A stretch of DNA of 64,000 nt from Hyphomicrobiales bacterium (lineage in GTDB: Bacteria; Pseudomonadota; Alphaproteobacteria; Rhizobiales; Beijerinckiaceae). The notes under the pieces are model-generated. The model did no database searches. It saw nothing but the letters and a program-made list of their open reading frames with translations, and had not been told where the DNA came from. Positions 51,354 through 60,236 of the stretch are shown piece by piece (positions within the stretch are counted from its first letter, which is position 1; every line of letters begins with the position of its first letter). The DNA is taken from contig JAPLOU010000043.1 in the NCBI GenBank assembly GCA_026400535.1, positions 115,729 through 179,728 on the forward strand. The letters run 5' to 3'. The position numbers and the translations under genes are program-made.

Positions 51354-51380
51354 GTGCCTCATGTTCGGGACATGAGGCAC
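51354..51380. repeat. 11-bp perfect inverted repeat upstream of dnaA
   Basis: GTGCCTCATGT-TCGGG-ACATGAGGCAC. Confidence 0.92.
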
Positions 51381-51548
51381 AATTCCTGTTGAACCAAACC
51401 ACTTGACGCTAGGGATTGCCGGCTTTCCAACAGCAAACCGTGACACACATAGGAACAACAGATCTCATTCCCGCCCCCAGCTGCTTCCAGCGCGGTCTTG
51501 CTACTTTCAGGTTTCTGAATGTCCGTCCGACGGGGAACCCCGCGTTCG

Positions 51549-51564
51549 TTAAGAAAACATTAAC
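51549..51564. promoter_or_regulatory. Candidate CtrA-type site TTAA-N7-TTAAC
   Basis: TTAAGAAAACATTAAC; exact match to the published CtrA consensus TTAA-N7-TTAA(C). Confidence 0.6.
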
Positions 51565-51662
51565 GACCAGTTTCGCGCCGGAGCAAGCAGCTTTTTTTAA
51601 ACTTATCCGGCACAGTCCTTAACGATAGCGGGAATGCCGACGAAACCGCGCAGGAGCCTCGA

Positions 51663-51868
51663 GAATCCTTGGACGATTCAGGCGGGAAGCCGACGAAAAA
51701 TATTTTCGCCGGCTTTGTCGCTTTCACCGGTCTGCCCTGCGCCAAGCCTCGGGTCGGACCGAGGGCCTCATCGCTTCATCGCTAAGACTCTGACGAAAAT
51801 AAGTTATTTTTGCGCACTCTGGATGATTTCAGATGCTCCGCCGCCGGGCGGCGGGACGCGCATGAGTC
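51663..51868. promoter_or_regulatory. Cluster of four GANTC (CcrM-type) sites upstream of dnaA
   Basis: GAATC 51663, GATTC 51675, GACTC 51786, GAGTC 51864. Confidence 0.55.
51687..51715. repeat. AT-centred inverted repeat in dnaA-rpsT intergenic region
   Basis: AAGCCGACGAAAA-ATA-TTTTCGCCGGCTT; 13-bp arms with one mismatch. Confidence 0.9.
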
Positions 51869-51944
51869 AAGCGGTCGCACCCCAAAAAACTCCTGACTTT
51901 GAAGCTTACGGTTACTGCCGCAGGTTCAGAAGGGCAGGCTGCAC

Positions 51945-51977
51945 CAAAAAGGCCCTCGCCTGACGGGCAAGAGCCTT
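51945..51977 (-). terminator. Rho-independent terminator for rpsT
   Basis: Minus strand AAGGCTCTTGCC-CGTCA-GGCGAGGGCCTT followed by TTT: 12-bp stem with two G-U pairs then U-run, about 75 nt after the rpsT stop. Confidence 0.82.
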
Positions 51978-52049
51978 GGATGACGACGACAATCGCCTGG
52001 TGATCTCTCCAAGGATGGCGACACGAAGGCCGCCACCCTCCGGCGGACC

Positions 52050-52316
52050 TCAGGAGGCCAGAGCCTTCACACGCTTGGCAAGGCGCGACACCTTCCGCGA
52101 TGCGGTGTTCTTGTGAGCCACGCCCTTCTGAACGGCGCGCATCATGATCGGCTCCGCGGCCTTCAGCGCAGCGGAGGCTGCTGCCTGGTCGCCGGCTTCG
52201 AGCGCTTCCTCGACCTTGCGCACATAGGTGCGCATCTGGCTGCGGCGCGACTTGTTCACCTCGGTGCGGCGAATGGTCTGGCGGGCAGCCTTCTTTGCGG
52301 ACTTCGTATTCGCCAT
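52050..52316 (-). CDS. rpsT: 30S ribosomal protein S20
   Basis: [56 protein letters not shown]. Confidence 0.96.
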   Translation of the reverse strand: MANTKSAKKAARQTIRRTEVNKSRRSQMRTYVRKVEEALEAGDQAAASAALKAAEPIMMRAVQKGVAHKNTASRKVSRLAKRVKALAS

Positions 52317-52439
52317 GGGCGTCCTCGCTTCTGATCCGTGGGATACACCAGCTTGCCGGACAAAGGGCATCTGCTGGGAGAACGGCATCATTGATTGAAA
52401 ACAGGTCCCGGCAACCGTCAAGCTGCGGGAAGGTAGCCG

Positions 52440-52468
52440 CGTATAGTCGCAACGCAGGCGCGCGTCAA
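52440..52468 (-). promoter_or_regulatory. Sigma-70-type promoter for rpsT
   Basis: Minus strand TTGACG (52468-52463), 17-bp spacer, TATACG (52445-52440), upstream of rpsT. Confidence 0.6.
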
Positions 52469-52486
52469 CGCGAAACAGCCCCTCGA

Positions 52487-53476
52487 TCAGGCCGCTGCCA
52501 GCAGGCGGCAGAAACCGGCCAGATCGGTGTTGCCGCCCGAAAGGATGACGCCAACCCTGAGCCCTTTGACGGGCGTCTTGGCGGTGAAGGCCGCCGCCGC
52601 GGCCAGGCATCCGGTCGGCTCGACCACCAGCTTCATCCGCTCGGCAAAGAAGCGCATGGCGGCCACCAGATCGGCATCGCTCACCGTGACGATGGCGGCC
52701 ACGTCGCGCTGGATCAGCGGAAAGGTGATCTGCCCGAGCGCGGGCGTCTGAGCCCCGTCAGCGATCGTCTTGGGCACGTCGATCCTGATGATGCGTCCTG
52801 CCATGAGCGACTGCTGACCGTCATTGCCGGCCTCAGGCTCGACGCCGATGACCTTGACGCCAGGCGACAGCGCATGCGCCGCCAAGGCGCAGCCGCTGAT
52901 CAGCCCGCCACCGCCAAGGCAGACGAGCAGAAGATCAAGCGGGCCAGTCTCCTCGATGAGCTCGAGAGCGGCGGTGCCCTGGCCGGCGATCACGTCGGGA
53001 TGATCGAACGGCGGGATCAGGCTCGCGCCGCGCTCCGCCGCCACCTGTCGCCCAAGCGCCTCGCGGTCCTGGCTGTAGCGATCGAACAGGATCACCTCTG
53101 CGCCATAGCCGCGTGTCGCCTCGATCTTGGCGACCGGTGCGTCCCTGGGCATCAGGATGGTCACCGGGACGCCGAGCAATTGGCCGGCCAGCGCCATTCC
53201 CTGGGCATGATTGCCCGAGGAGAAGGCGATCACACCGCGGCGGCGGATGGCGTCCGGCAGGCTGGCGATGGCGTTGTAGGCGCCGCGGAACTTGAAGGCG
53301 CCCATGCGCTGGAGGTTCTCGCACTTGAAGAACAGGGACGCGCCGGTCATCGCGTCCGCGGTGCGGGAGGTCATCACCGGGGTGCGGATGGCGATCCCCT
53401 TGAGCCGTGCGGCGGCACGTTCCACGTCGGCGAAGGCGGGCAGATCCGGCGTCACACGGTGCGGCATCGTGGTCAT
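52487..53476 (-). CDS. Threonine/serine dehydratase (PLP fold type II)
   Basis: [51 protein letters not shown]. Confidence 0.92.
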   Translation of the reverse strand: MTTMPHRVTPDLPAFADVERAAARLKGIAIRTPVMTSRTADAMTGASLFFKCENLQRMGAFKFRGAYNAIASLPDAIRRRGVIAFSSGNHAQGMALAGQLLGVPVTILMPRDAPVAKIEATRGYGAEVILFDRYSQDREALGRQVAAERGASLIPPFDHPDVIAGQGTAALELIEETGPLDLLLVCLGGGGLISGCALAAHALSPGVKVIGVEPEAGNDGQQSLMAGRIIRIDVPKTIADGAQTPALGQITFPLIQRDVAAIVTVSDADLVAAMRFFAERMKLVVEPTGCLAAAAAFTAKTPVKGLRVGVILSGGNTDLAGFCRLLAAA

Positions 53477-53486
53477 GACCTTGCTC

Positions 53487-54260
53487 TCACTTGTTCCTGA
53501 AGGCGGGCTTTCGCTTCTCGGCGAAGGCCTTCATCCCTTCCTTCTGGTCCGCTGTTGCGAACATAGCCGAGAACAGGCGGCGCTCGAAACGCAGGCCTTC
53601 GGCGAGCGTGGTCTCGAAAGCCCGGTTCACGGTTTCCTTGGTCATGCGGGTCGCGACCTGCGATTTCTCGGCAATCTGCGCCGCGGCCTTCATGGTCTCG
53701 CCCATCAGGTCGGCCAGGGGCACGACACGGGCCACCAGGCCGGACCGCTCGGCTTCCGCGGCGTCCATCATCCGGCCGGTCAGGCAAAGGTCCATGGTTT
53801 TTGCCTTGCCGATAGCCTTGGTCATGCGCTGGGTGCCGCCGGCGCCCGGCATGACGCCGAGGTTGATTTCCGGCTGGCCGAAGCGGGCATTGTCTGCGGC
53901 GATGACGAAGTCGCACATCATCGCCAGCTCGCAGCCTCCGCCAAGGGCGAAACCGGCGACGGCGGCGATGATCGGCTTGTTGCGCTGGCCGATGCGGTCC
54001 CATTCGGCAAACTTGTCGTCCATATAGGTGGCAGGAAAGCGCCGGTCCTTCATCTCCTTGATGTCGGCGCCGGCGGCGAAGGCCTTTTCGGAGCCGGTGA
54101 TGACGATGCAGCCGATGGCCTTGTCCTTCTCGAACCTGTCGATGGCCTTGTTGACCTCACCGATCAGCTGGCCATTGAGCGCATTGAGTGCCTGGGGGCG
54201 GTTCAGCGTGATCACGCCCACGGCACCTGTCGTGTCGACGAGAATGGTTTCGTAGGCCAT
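53487..54260 (-). CDS. Enoyl-CoA hydratase
   Basis: [59 protein letters not shown]. Confidence 0.94.
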   Translation of the reverse strand: MAYETILVDTTGAVGVITLNRPQALNALNGQLIGEVNKAIDRFEKDKAIGCIVITGSEKAFAAGADIKEMKDRRFPATYMDDKFAEWDRIGQRNKPIIAAVAGFALGGGCELAMMCDFVIAADNARFGQPEINLGVMPGAGGTQRMTKAIGKAKTMDLCLTGRMMDAAEAERSGLVARVVPLADLMGETMKAAAQIAEKSQVATRMTKETVNRAFETTLAEGLRFERRLFSAMFATADQKEGMKAFAEKRKPAFRNK

Positions 54261-54405
54261 GGCGCGCTCCCCTGTTCGTTTGGCCAAGGGCTAACGCAGG
54301 TTCAACGGGCCGTCCATGGGCATTGATGCACAGCAAGCCCCGAAACCGGTCATGGCACCCGCTTTGCTCTTGACCGGCGCGCCGCCGCACCCGACACCGC
54401 AGGCG

Positions 54406-55530
54406 ATGACCTCGCTCGTACAGCTCTCCTTGCGCGACTACCGCTCCTACGCCGACCTTGAGATCGGCACCGATGCGGGTGTTGTCGCGTTGGCGGGCGA
54501 CAACGGCGTTGGCAAGACGAACGTGCTGGAGGCGATCTCGCTCCTGTCGCCGGGTCGTGGCCTGCGCCGGGCCGAGCTTGCCGACATGGCGCGCGCCGGA
54601 GGCAGCGGCGGCTTTGCCGTTTTCGCTCGCCTCGACGATTCGACCGCGATTGGTATCGGCCTGATCGAACCGGACGAGGCCGGTCGGCGCCAGCGCGTGC
54701 AGCGGATCAATGGCGCGATCTCACCGACCCAGACGGCCCTGGCGGAGTTTGTGCGCGTTGTCTGGCTGACCCCCGAGCAGGATGGCCTGTTCCGCGGCTC
54801 GGCAGGCGATCGGCGGCGCTTTCTTGACCGGCTCGTGCTGGCGATCGACGCGGACCATGGCACACGGGTCAGCGCGCTCGAGCGCGCCCTGCGCGACCGC
54901 AACCGAATCCTCGAGGAGCGGCCGCACGACGCCGCCTGGCTCGATGCCGTCGAAAAGCAGATCGCGGGTCTCGGCGTCGCCGTCGCGGCAGCCCGTGCCG
55001 AGACCGTCGGCAGGCTTGCCGCGCTGATCAGCGAGACGCAGGATGACGCCTCGCCATTTCCGTTCGCGACGCTCTCGATCGATGGCGAACTGGACGCGCT
55101 GGTGGCGCAATTGCCGGCGCTCGACGCCGAGGACGCCTATGCCGGGCTGTTGCGTGGCGCGCGGCACAGAGACCGCGCCGCGGGGCGGACCCTGATCGGG
55201 CCGCAGGCTTCCGACCTTCTGGTACGCCATGGGCCGAAGGACATCGCGGCCGCGACGGGATCGACCGGCGAGCAGAAGGCGCTGCTGGTCGGCCTTGTGC
55301 TGGCCCATGCACGCCTGGTCAGGGCCATGAGCGGGATCTCGCCGATCGTTCTGCTCGACGAGATCGCTGCCCATTTCGATCCGCTCCGCCGAGGGGCCCT
55401 GTTCCATGCGCTGGGCGAGCTTGGCGCGCAGGTCTGGATGACCGGGGCCGACGAGGCGCTGTTCCGTGACCTGCCGGCGGGCGCGGTCCGGTTCCGGGTT
55501 GCGCCGGGACGAATGGAGCGCGACGCATGA
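54406..55530 (+). CDS. recF: DNA replication/repair protein RecF
   Basis: LSLRDYRSYADLEI, LAGDNGVGKTNVLEAISLLSPGRGLRRA, GEQKALLVGLVLAHA, PIVLLDEIAAHFD. Confidence 0.95.
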   Translation: MTSLVQLSLRDYRSYADLEIGTDAGVVALAGDNGVGKTNVLEAISLLSPGRGLRRAELADMARAGGSGGFAVFARLDDSTAIGIGLIEPDEAGRRQRVQRINGAISPTQTALAEFVRVVWLTPEQDGLFRGSAGDRRRFLDRLVLAIDADHGTRVSALERALRDRNRILEERPHDAAWLDAVEKQIAGLGVAVAAARAETVGRLAALISETQDDASPFPFATLSIDGELDALVAQLPALDAEDAYAGLLRGARHRDRAAGRTLIGPQASDLLVRHGPKDIAAATGSTGEQKALLVGLVLAHARLVRAMSGISPIVLLDEIAAHFDPLRRGALFHALGELGAQVWMTGADEALFRDLPAGAVRFRVAPGRMERDA

Positions 55531-56387
55531 CAGGGCAGCCCCAGCACTACGCGCCGTGGCTGGGGGGTGCTCATGCCCGCCTGCGCGGGCTACTCGGATC
55601 GCTGCATCCGTGGCTGGCAGAGTTCATCATCTTCGGGTTCAAGCAAGGCTGGGCCTGCCTGTTCGGCGGGGCGATGCTGGGCCTGCTGATCGTCAGCAAG
55701 CTGATCTGGCAGCCGGGCTGGCCCGTGGCCCGCTATGACGCCCTTCTCGCGTGCGCGATTCTCATCCAGATGGCCATGCTGGCCCTGAAGCTCGAAAGCT
55801 GGGAGGAAGCGCGGGTCATCTTCCTGTTCCACGTGGTTGGCACCGCGATGGAGGTCTTCAAGACGGCGATGGGTTCGTGGAGCTATCCGGAGGAGAGCCT
55901 GCTCAGGATCGGCGGCGTGCCATTGTTTACCGGCTTCATGTATGCCTGCGTCGGCTCCTACATGGCCCGCGTGATCCGACTCTTCGACATGCGGTTTGTC
56001 CATTACCCGCCTTTCGGGGTGACGGTTGCGCTGGCCTGCGCGATCTACATCAACTTCTTCAGCCATCACTACATTATGGACCTGCGCTATCCGCTGTTCG
56101 TCGGGGTGTTCGTGGTCTTCTGGCGCACACGCATCCACTTCACGGTCGACCGGGTTCCCCGATGGATGCCGCTTCTGCTGGCGGCGTTCCTGACCTCGTT
56201 CTTCCTCTGGGTCGCAGAAAACATCGGCACATGGAGCGGGACCTGGCTCTATCCGAACCAGAATGTGGCCGGCTGGCGGCCGGTGACCGTCCACAAGATG
56301 GGGGCATGGTATCTCCTGCTCGTCATCTCGTTTGTGCTCGTCACCATCGTCCATCGCCCTGACAAGCTGGGACAAAGCTTTGCCTGA
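55527..56387 (+). CDS. DUF817 family integral membrane protein
   Basis: EFIIFGFKQGWACLFGGAMLG, MEVFKTAMGSWSYPEESLLRIGGVPLFTGFMYACVGSYMARV; ATGA overlap with recF. Confidence 0.85.
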   Translation: MTGQPQHYAPWLGGAHARLRGLLGSLHPWLAEFIIFGFKQGWACLFGGAMLGLLIVSKLIWQPGWPVARYDALLACAILIQMAMLALKLESWEEARVIFLFHVVGTAMEVFKTAMGSWSYPEESLLRIGGVPLFTGFMYACVGSYMARVIRLFDMRFVHYPPFGVTVALACAIYINFFSHHYIMDLRYPLFVGVFVVFWRTRIHFTVDRVPRWMPLLLAAFLTSFFLWVAENIGTWSGTWLYPNQNVAGWRPVTVHKMGAWYLLLVISFVLVTIVHRPDKLGQSFA

Positions 56388-56448
56388 GACGCACGCATGC
56401 GCTAGGCGTTGCTGCCAGGGACATTGACACACACGTACGAGGGCTGCC

Positions 56449-57177
56449 GTGAACCGTTATATTGCGCGGATACCGATGTCGCTGGCCGTGCCGGCCGCGA
56501 TGCACTGGGCCATCAAGGATGTGCTCGAAGGTGAATACGAGGCGGGCTATGACGGCGTTGGCCTCGACATTCTTGATGTCGGGGCCAATGTCGGCTCGTT
56601 TGCGCTGTGGGCAACGGCCCGCTGGCCGGGCAGCGTTGTGACATCCTACGAGCCGCATCCGGGCACGTTCGCCTTCCTCAAGCAGAATACGGTGCAGCGG
56701 CGCGACATCATCGCGGTAAACGCCGCGCTGTTTCCCGGCGGCCAGATGACGGCCACCTTCATGAGTCGCTTCGCCGGAGATGGCGAATCGGGGCTCGCGG
56801 CCTATATGGGCGACACGTTCGTCGCTGGCGCGCAGCCTGACAGCTACGAAGTGCCCGTGGTCGATCCCGCCAGCCTGCCCTCGCCCGACATCGTCAAGAT
56901 CGATATCGAGGGCGGAGAAGGGGACGTGCTCGATCACATCGACCTGAGCCGCACCTCGCTCGTCCTGCTCGAATACCAGAACCGCAAGAACAAGGGGCAG
57001 CTTGAGGCGCGGCTGAAGGCCGATTTTGAAGTGATCGACACGGTCGAACACGCCTGGGATCCGCTCCTCGAACAGGGTTGCTACCGGCCCGACCTCGCCG
57101 GCGACGTCTATGGCCGGATATTCGCCATCCGCAACGGCGTGACGCGCATGGTGCGCAGGGCGGACATGACGGACTGA
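56449..57177 (+). CDS. FkbM family methyltransferase
   Basis: LDILDVGANVGSFALWATARWPGSVVTSYEPHPGTFAFLKQN, PDIVKIDIEGGEGDVLD. Confidence 0.87.
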   Translation: MNRYIARIPMSLAVPAAMHWAIKDVLEGEYEAGYDGVGLDILDVGANVGSFALWATARWPGSVVTSYEPHPGTFAFLKQNTVQRRDIIAVNAALFPGGQMTATFMSRFAGDGESGLAAYMGDTFVAGAQPDSYEVPVVDPASLPSPDIVKIDIEGGEGDVLDHIDLSRTSLVLLEYQNRKNKGQLEARLKADFEVIDTVEHAWDPLLEQGCYRPDLAGDVYGRIFAIRNGVTRMVRRADMTD

Positions 57178-57237
57178 TTCCGGCCGCCGGCGGCGGAACG
57201 GCTTACGCCTCCTTCCGCGCCCGAAACGGAGGCTCCC

Positions 57238-57855
57238 ATGGACATTGCAGCCCTGATGCTGTTCGCCGGTGTGTATCTTGCAGCCGTCGCGTCGCCCGGG
57301 CCTGGGCTTGCGGCGGTGGTCGGCCGCGGCCTCGGGCAAGGCCTGTTTGCGGCGCCGGCCTTCGTCGCGGGCTTCGTGGTCGGTGACCTGATCTGGTTCA
57401 CCGTCGCAGCGACCGGTCTTGCCGTGCTCGCCAAGAGCTTCGAGGCGCTCTTCCTCGCCATCAGATATGCCGGCTGCGCCTATCTGATCTTTATGGCGTG
57501 GAAGATCTGGACGGCGCCCGTCAAGGCCGCGGAGGTTGCCGCCGCAGCGGGCAAGGCCAGGTCATGGCCGTCCTTTCTGGGCTCGCTGTCGCTCACGCTT
57601 GGCAACCCGAAGGTCATCGTCTTCTTCCTGTCGATCATGCCGCTGGTGATCGATCCAAAGGCGATCACGCCCCTGGTTTTCGCTGAAATGGCTGTGGTGA
57701 TCGTGCTTGTCATCACCCCTGTCATGGCCACGGCGCTCGTCCTGGCCAACAGGGCCCGCCGCATCTTCACCTCACAGACGTCGCTGCGGCGGATCAACCG
57801 CGTCACCGCCACGGTGATGGCCGGCGCGGCGGCCGTAATCGCCACACGCGGCTGA
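57238..57855 (+). CDS. LysE family translocator
   Basis: SPGPGLAAVVGRGLGQGLFAAPAFVAGFVVGDLIWF; FLGSLSLTLGNPKVIVFFLSIMPLVI. Confidence 0.92.
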   Translation: MDIAALMLFAGVYLAAVASPGPGLAAVVGRGLGQGLFAAPAFVAGFVVGDLIWFTVAATGLAVLAKSFEALFLAIRYAGCAYLIFMAWKIWTAPVKAAEVAAAAGKARSWPSFLGSLSLTLGNPKVIVFFLSIMPLVIDPKAITPLVFAEMAVVIVLVITPVMATALVLANRARRIFTSQTSLRRINRVTATVMAGAAAVIATRG

Positions 57856-57910
57856 ATCGCTTTCGTCTCAGCTCTGATCTGGCGCAAAGGCGTGAGCCGA
57901 TTTCCGCGCC

Positions 57911-58252
57911 ATGATGTCGGGCATGAACCGAATCATGCCCGCTCTCGCCGCCGCATTGACGCTCGGCCTCACGCTGCCGGCGGCTGACGCACAGGCGCAG
58001 GATATCCGGGCCGGTCAGGCGATTGCACGTCAGAACTGCGCTCCGTGCCATGCCATCGGGCGTTCGGGGCGCAGCGCCCGGCCAGAAGCGACACCGTTCC
58101 GCCTGATCCCGCGACGCTATCCGGTCGAGGCGCTGGAGGAGGCTTTCGGCGAGGGCATCAGCGGCAACCATCTCGGCATGCCGGATTTCCAGTTCTCGCC
58201 GCGAGAGGTGGACGACCTTCTGGGCTATCTCCGCAGCCTCGGGCGGCGCTGA
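57911..58252 (+). CDS. Monoheme c-type cytochrome
   Basis: Signal peptide; AIARQNCAPCHAIG (CxxCH); MPDFQFSPREVDDLLGYLRSL axial-Met region. Confidence 0.88.
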   Translation: MMSGMNRIMPALAAALTLGLTLPAADAQAQDIRAGQAIARQNCAPCHAIGRSGRSARPEATPFRLIPRRYPVEALEEAFGEGISGNHLGMPDFQFSPREVDDLLGYLRSLGRR

Positions 58253-58309
58253 GCCTCCTGTCCGCCCGCCCAACCTTGCATCGCTGCGGCGGTCGCCTAC
58301 ACCTGAACC

Positions 58310-60133
58310 ATGCCCGATTCGCTTCACGCCGCGCGCAGCACGCTGAAAACCACCTTCGGCTATGATGATTTCAGGCCCGGCCAGGCCGAGGTCATCGAGG
58401 CCGTGCTGCGCCGTGAGAATGTGCTCGCCGTGATGCCGACCGGCTCGGGCAAGTCCATGTGCTACCAGTTGCCAGCGCTGGTGGAGGGCGGGCTGACCGT
58501 CGTCGTTTCGCCGCTGATCGCGCTGATGCGCGACCAGGTCAAGCAGATGCATGCCGTCGGTGTGGGCGCGGTGACCCTCAACTCGCTGAACAGCGATGAT
58601 GAAGCGACCGCCGCCTGGCGCTCGCTCAAGCGCGGCGATACGCACCTGGTCTATGTTTCGCCCGAGCGCCTCGCCATGGACGGGATGGCGGCACGCCTGC
58701 GGGAGATGGGCGTGACGCGCCTCGCCATCGATGAGGCGCACTGTGTCAGCCAATGGGGCCATGACTTCCGGCCCGACTACCGCGAGATCAGGCGGCTGGC
58801 GCAGTCACTGGGCAATCCACCGGTCCTCGCATTGACGGCAACAGCGGATCAGAACACCCGCCAGGATATCAGTGTACAGCTGTTCGGGGCGCAGCCGACG
58901 GTCTTCGTGCATGGCTTCGACCGTCCGAACATCGCCTTGCGATTCGAGGCCAAGGATCAGCCTCGCCGTCAGATCGAGGCCTTTCTCGCGCCACGCAAGG
59001 GACAGTCCGGCATCATCTACTGCTCGTCGCGCAAGCGCGCAGAAGCCCTGGCCGAATGGCTGGCAGGCAAGGGCTCGCCGGCGGTGTCCTATCATGCGGG
59101 AATGGAGCAACAGGCGCGCAATCTGAGCCAGGACCGGTTCCAGCAGGAGGACGGCGTCATCGTCTGCGCCACCATCGCCTTCGGCATGGGCGTCAACAAG
59201 CCCGACGTGCGCTTCGTCATTCATGCCGACATGCCCGGCTCGATCGAGAGCTACTATCAGGAGATCGGGCGGGCGGGGCGCGACGGGCTGCCGGCGGCGA
59301 CGCTGACGCTCTATGGCATGGACGACATGGCGCTGCGCCGCCGCCAGATCGACGAGAAGCAGATGGGGGACGAGCGCAAGCGCATCGAGCAGCGCAAGCT
59401 CGACGCCATGGTGGCCCTGTGCGAGGCCTCCACCTGCCGGCGCGGCGCGCTGCTCAGCTATTTTGGCGAAAGCACGGTCGACTGCCAGGGCTGCGATCTG
59501 TGCGGAGCAGGCTCGGCTTCGCTCTATGATGGGCTGATCGACGCGCAGAAGGCCCTGTCCGCCATCATCCGCACCGGCCAGCGTTTCGGTGCGTCCCACA
59601 TCGCCGATGTCCTCACCGGCAGGCGCACGGAGGTCGTGGCCAAGCAGAAGCACGACGAGATCAAGACCTTCGGCGTGGGCAGGGACAAACAGCCGAGGAC
59701 CTGGATGAGCATCATCAGGCAGCTCTTTGCTGCCGGAGCGCTGGCGCATCGCGACGCGTTCGGCGGCCTTGTCGTCACTGACAAGGGTGAAAGCCTGCTG
59801 CGCGGACAGCAGAACATCCGCCTCAGGAACGAGACGCCGACGGAGCGTCTGGCCAGGATCAGGAGCCCGTCAGGGCCCTATGCCAGCCAGCTTGATCCGG
59901 ATCACGACGTTGTCTTCCAGCGGCTGCGGGCCTTGCGGGCGACGATCGCGCGCGAGGAAGGCGTCGCGGCCTACATGGTCTTTCCCGACCGCACACTGAT
60001 CGAGATGGCACGCGAGCGGCCGACGGATCTCGACGGCATGGCCCGGATCAGCGGTGTTGGCGAGCGCAAGCTCAAGTCCTATGGCGATGTGTTCCTGCAG
60101 GCCCTGTGGGACGAGGACAGCAAGGCCGCGTGA
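58310..60133 (+). CDS. recQ: ATP-dependent DNA helicase RecQ
   Basis: MPTGSGKSMCYQLPAL, AIDEAHCVSQWGHDFRPDY, ATIAFGMGVNKPDVRFVIHADMPGSIESYYQEIGRAGRDGLP, HRDC domain. Confidence 0.96.
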   Translation: MPDSLHAARSTLKTTFGYDDFRPGQAEVIEAVLRRENVLAVMPTGSGKSMCYQLPALVEGGLTVVVSPLIALMRDQVKQMHAVGVGAVTLNSLNSDDEATAAWRSLKRGDTHLVYVSPERLAMDGMAARLREMGVTRLAIDEAHCVSQWGHDFRPDYREIRRLAQSLGNPPVLALTATADQNTRQDISVQLFGAQPTVFVHGFDRPNIALRFEAKDQPRRQIEAFLAPRKGQSGIIYCSSRKRAEALAEWLAGKGSPAVSYHAGMEQQARNLSQDRFQQEDGVIVCATIAFGMGVNKPDVRFVIHADMPGSIESYYQEIGRAGRDGLPAATLTLYGMDDMALRRRQIDEKQMGDERKRIEQRKLDAMVALCEASTCRRGALLSYFGESTVDCQGCDLCGAGSASLYDGLIDAQKALSAIIRTGQRFGASHIADVLTGRRTEVVAKQKHDEIKTFGVGRDKQPRTWMSIIRQLFAAGALAHRDAFGGLVVTDKGESLLRGQQNIRLRNETPTERLARIRSPSGPYASQLDPDHDVVFQRLRALRATIAREEGVAAYMVFPDRTLIEMARERPTDLDGMARISGVGERKLKSYGDVFLQALWDEDSKAA

Positions 60134-60236
60134 TCGTGTGGGCCCGCAGGCGTGAATCCGTTTGAACGCGGCGGCGTTGCTGGCAGACCTGTTGGATATC
60201 CGCAGATCGCGCGACGCCCCCCCGGAGGATGACCCC

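Noticed and set aside
51603-51611. Possible DnaA box TTATCCGGC
   Set aside because: Only the TTATCC half matches TTATCCACA; not enough to call a DnaA box.
57911-58252. Cytochrome c as FccA partner of the fccB-like pseudogene
   Set aside because: Separated by recQ and with a single CxxCH; no specific FccA features seen, so linkage not supported.
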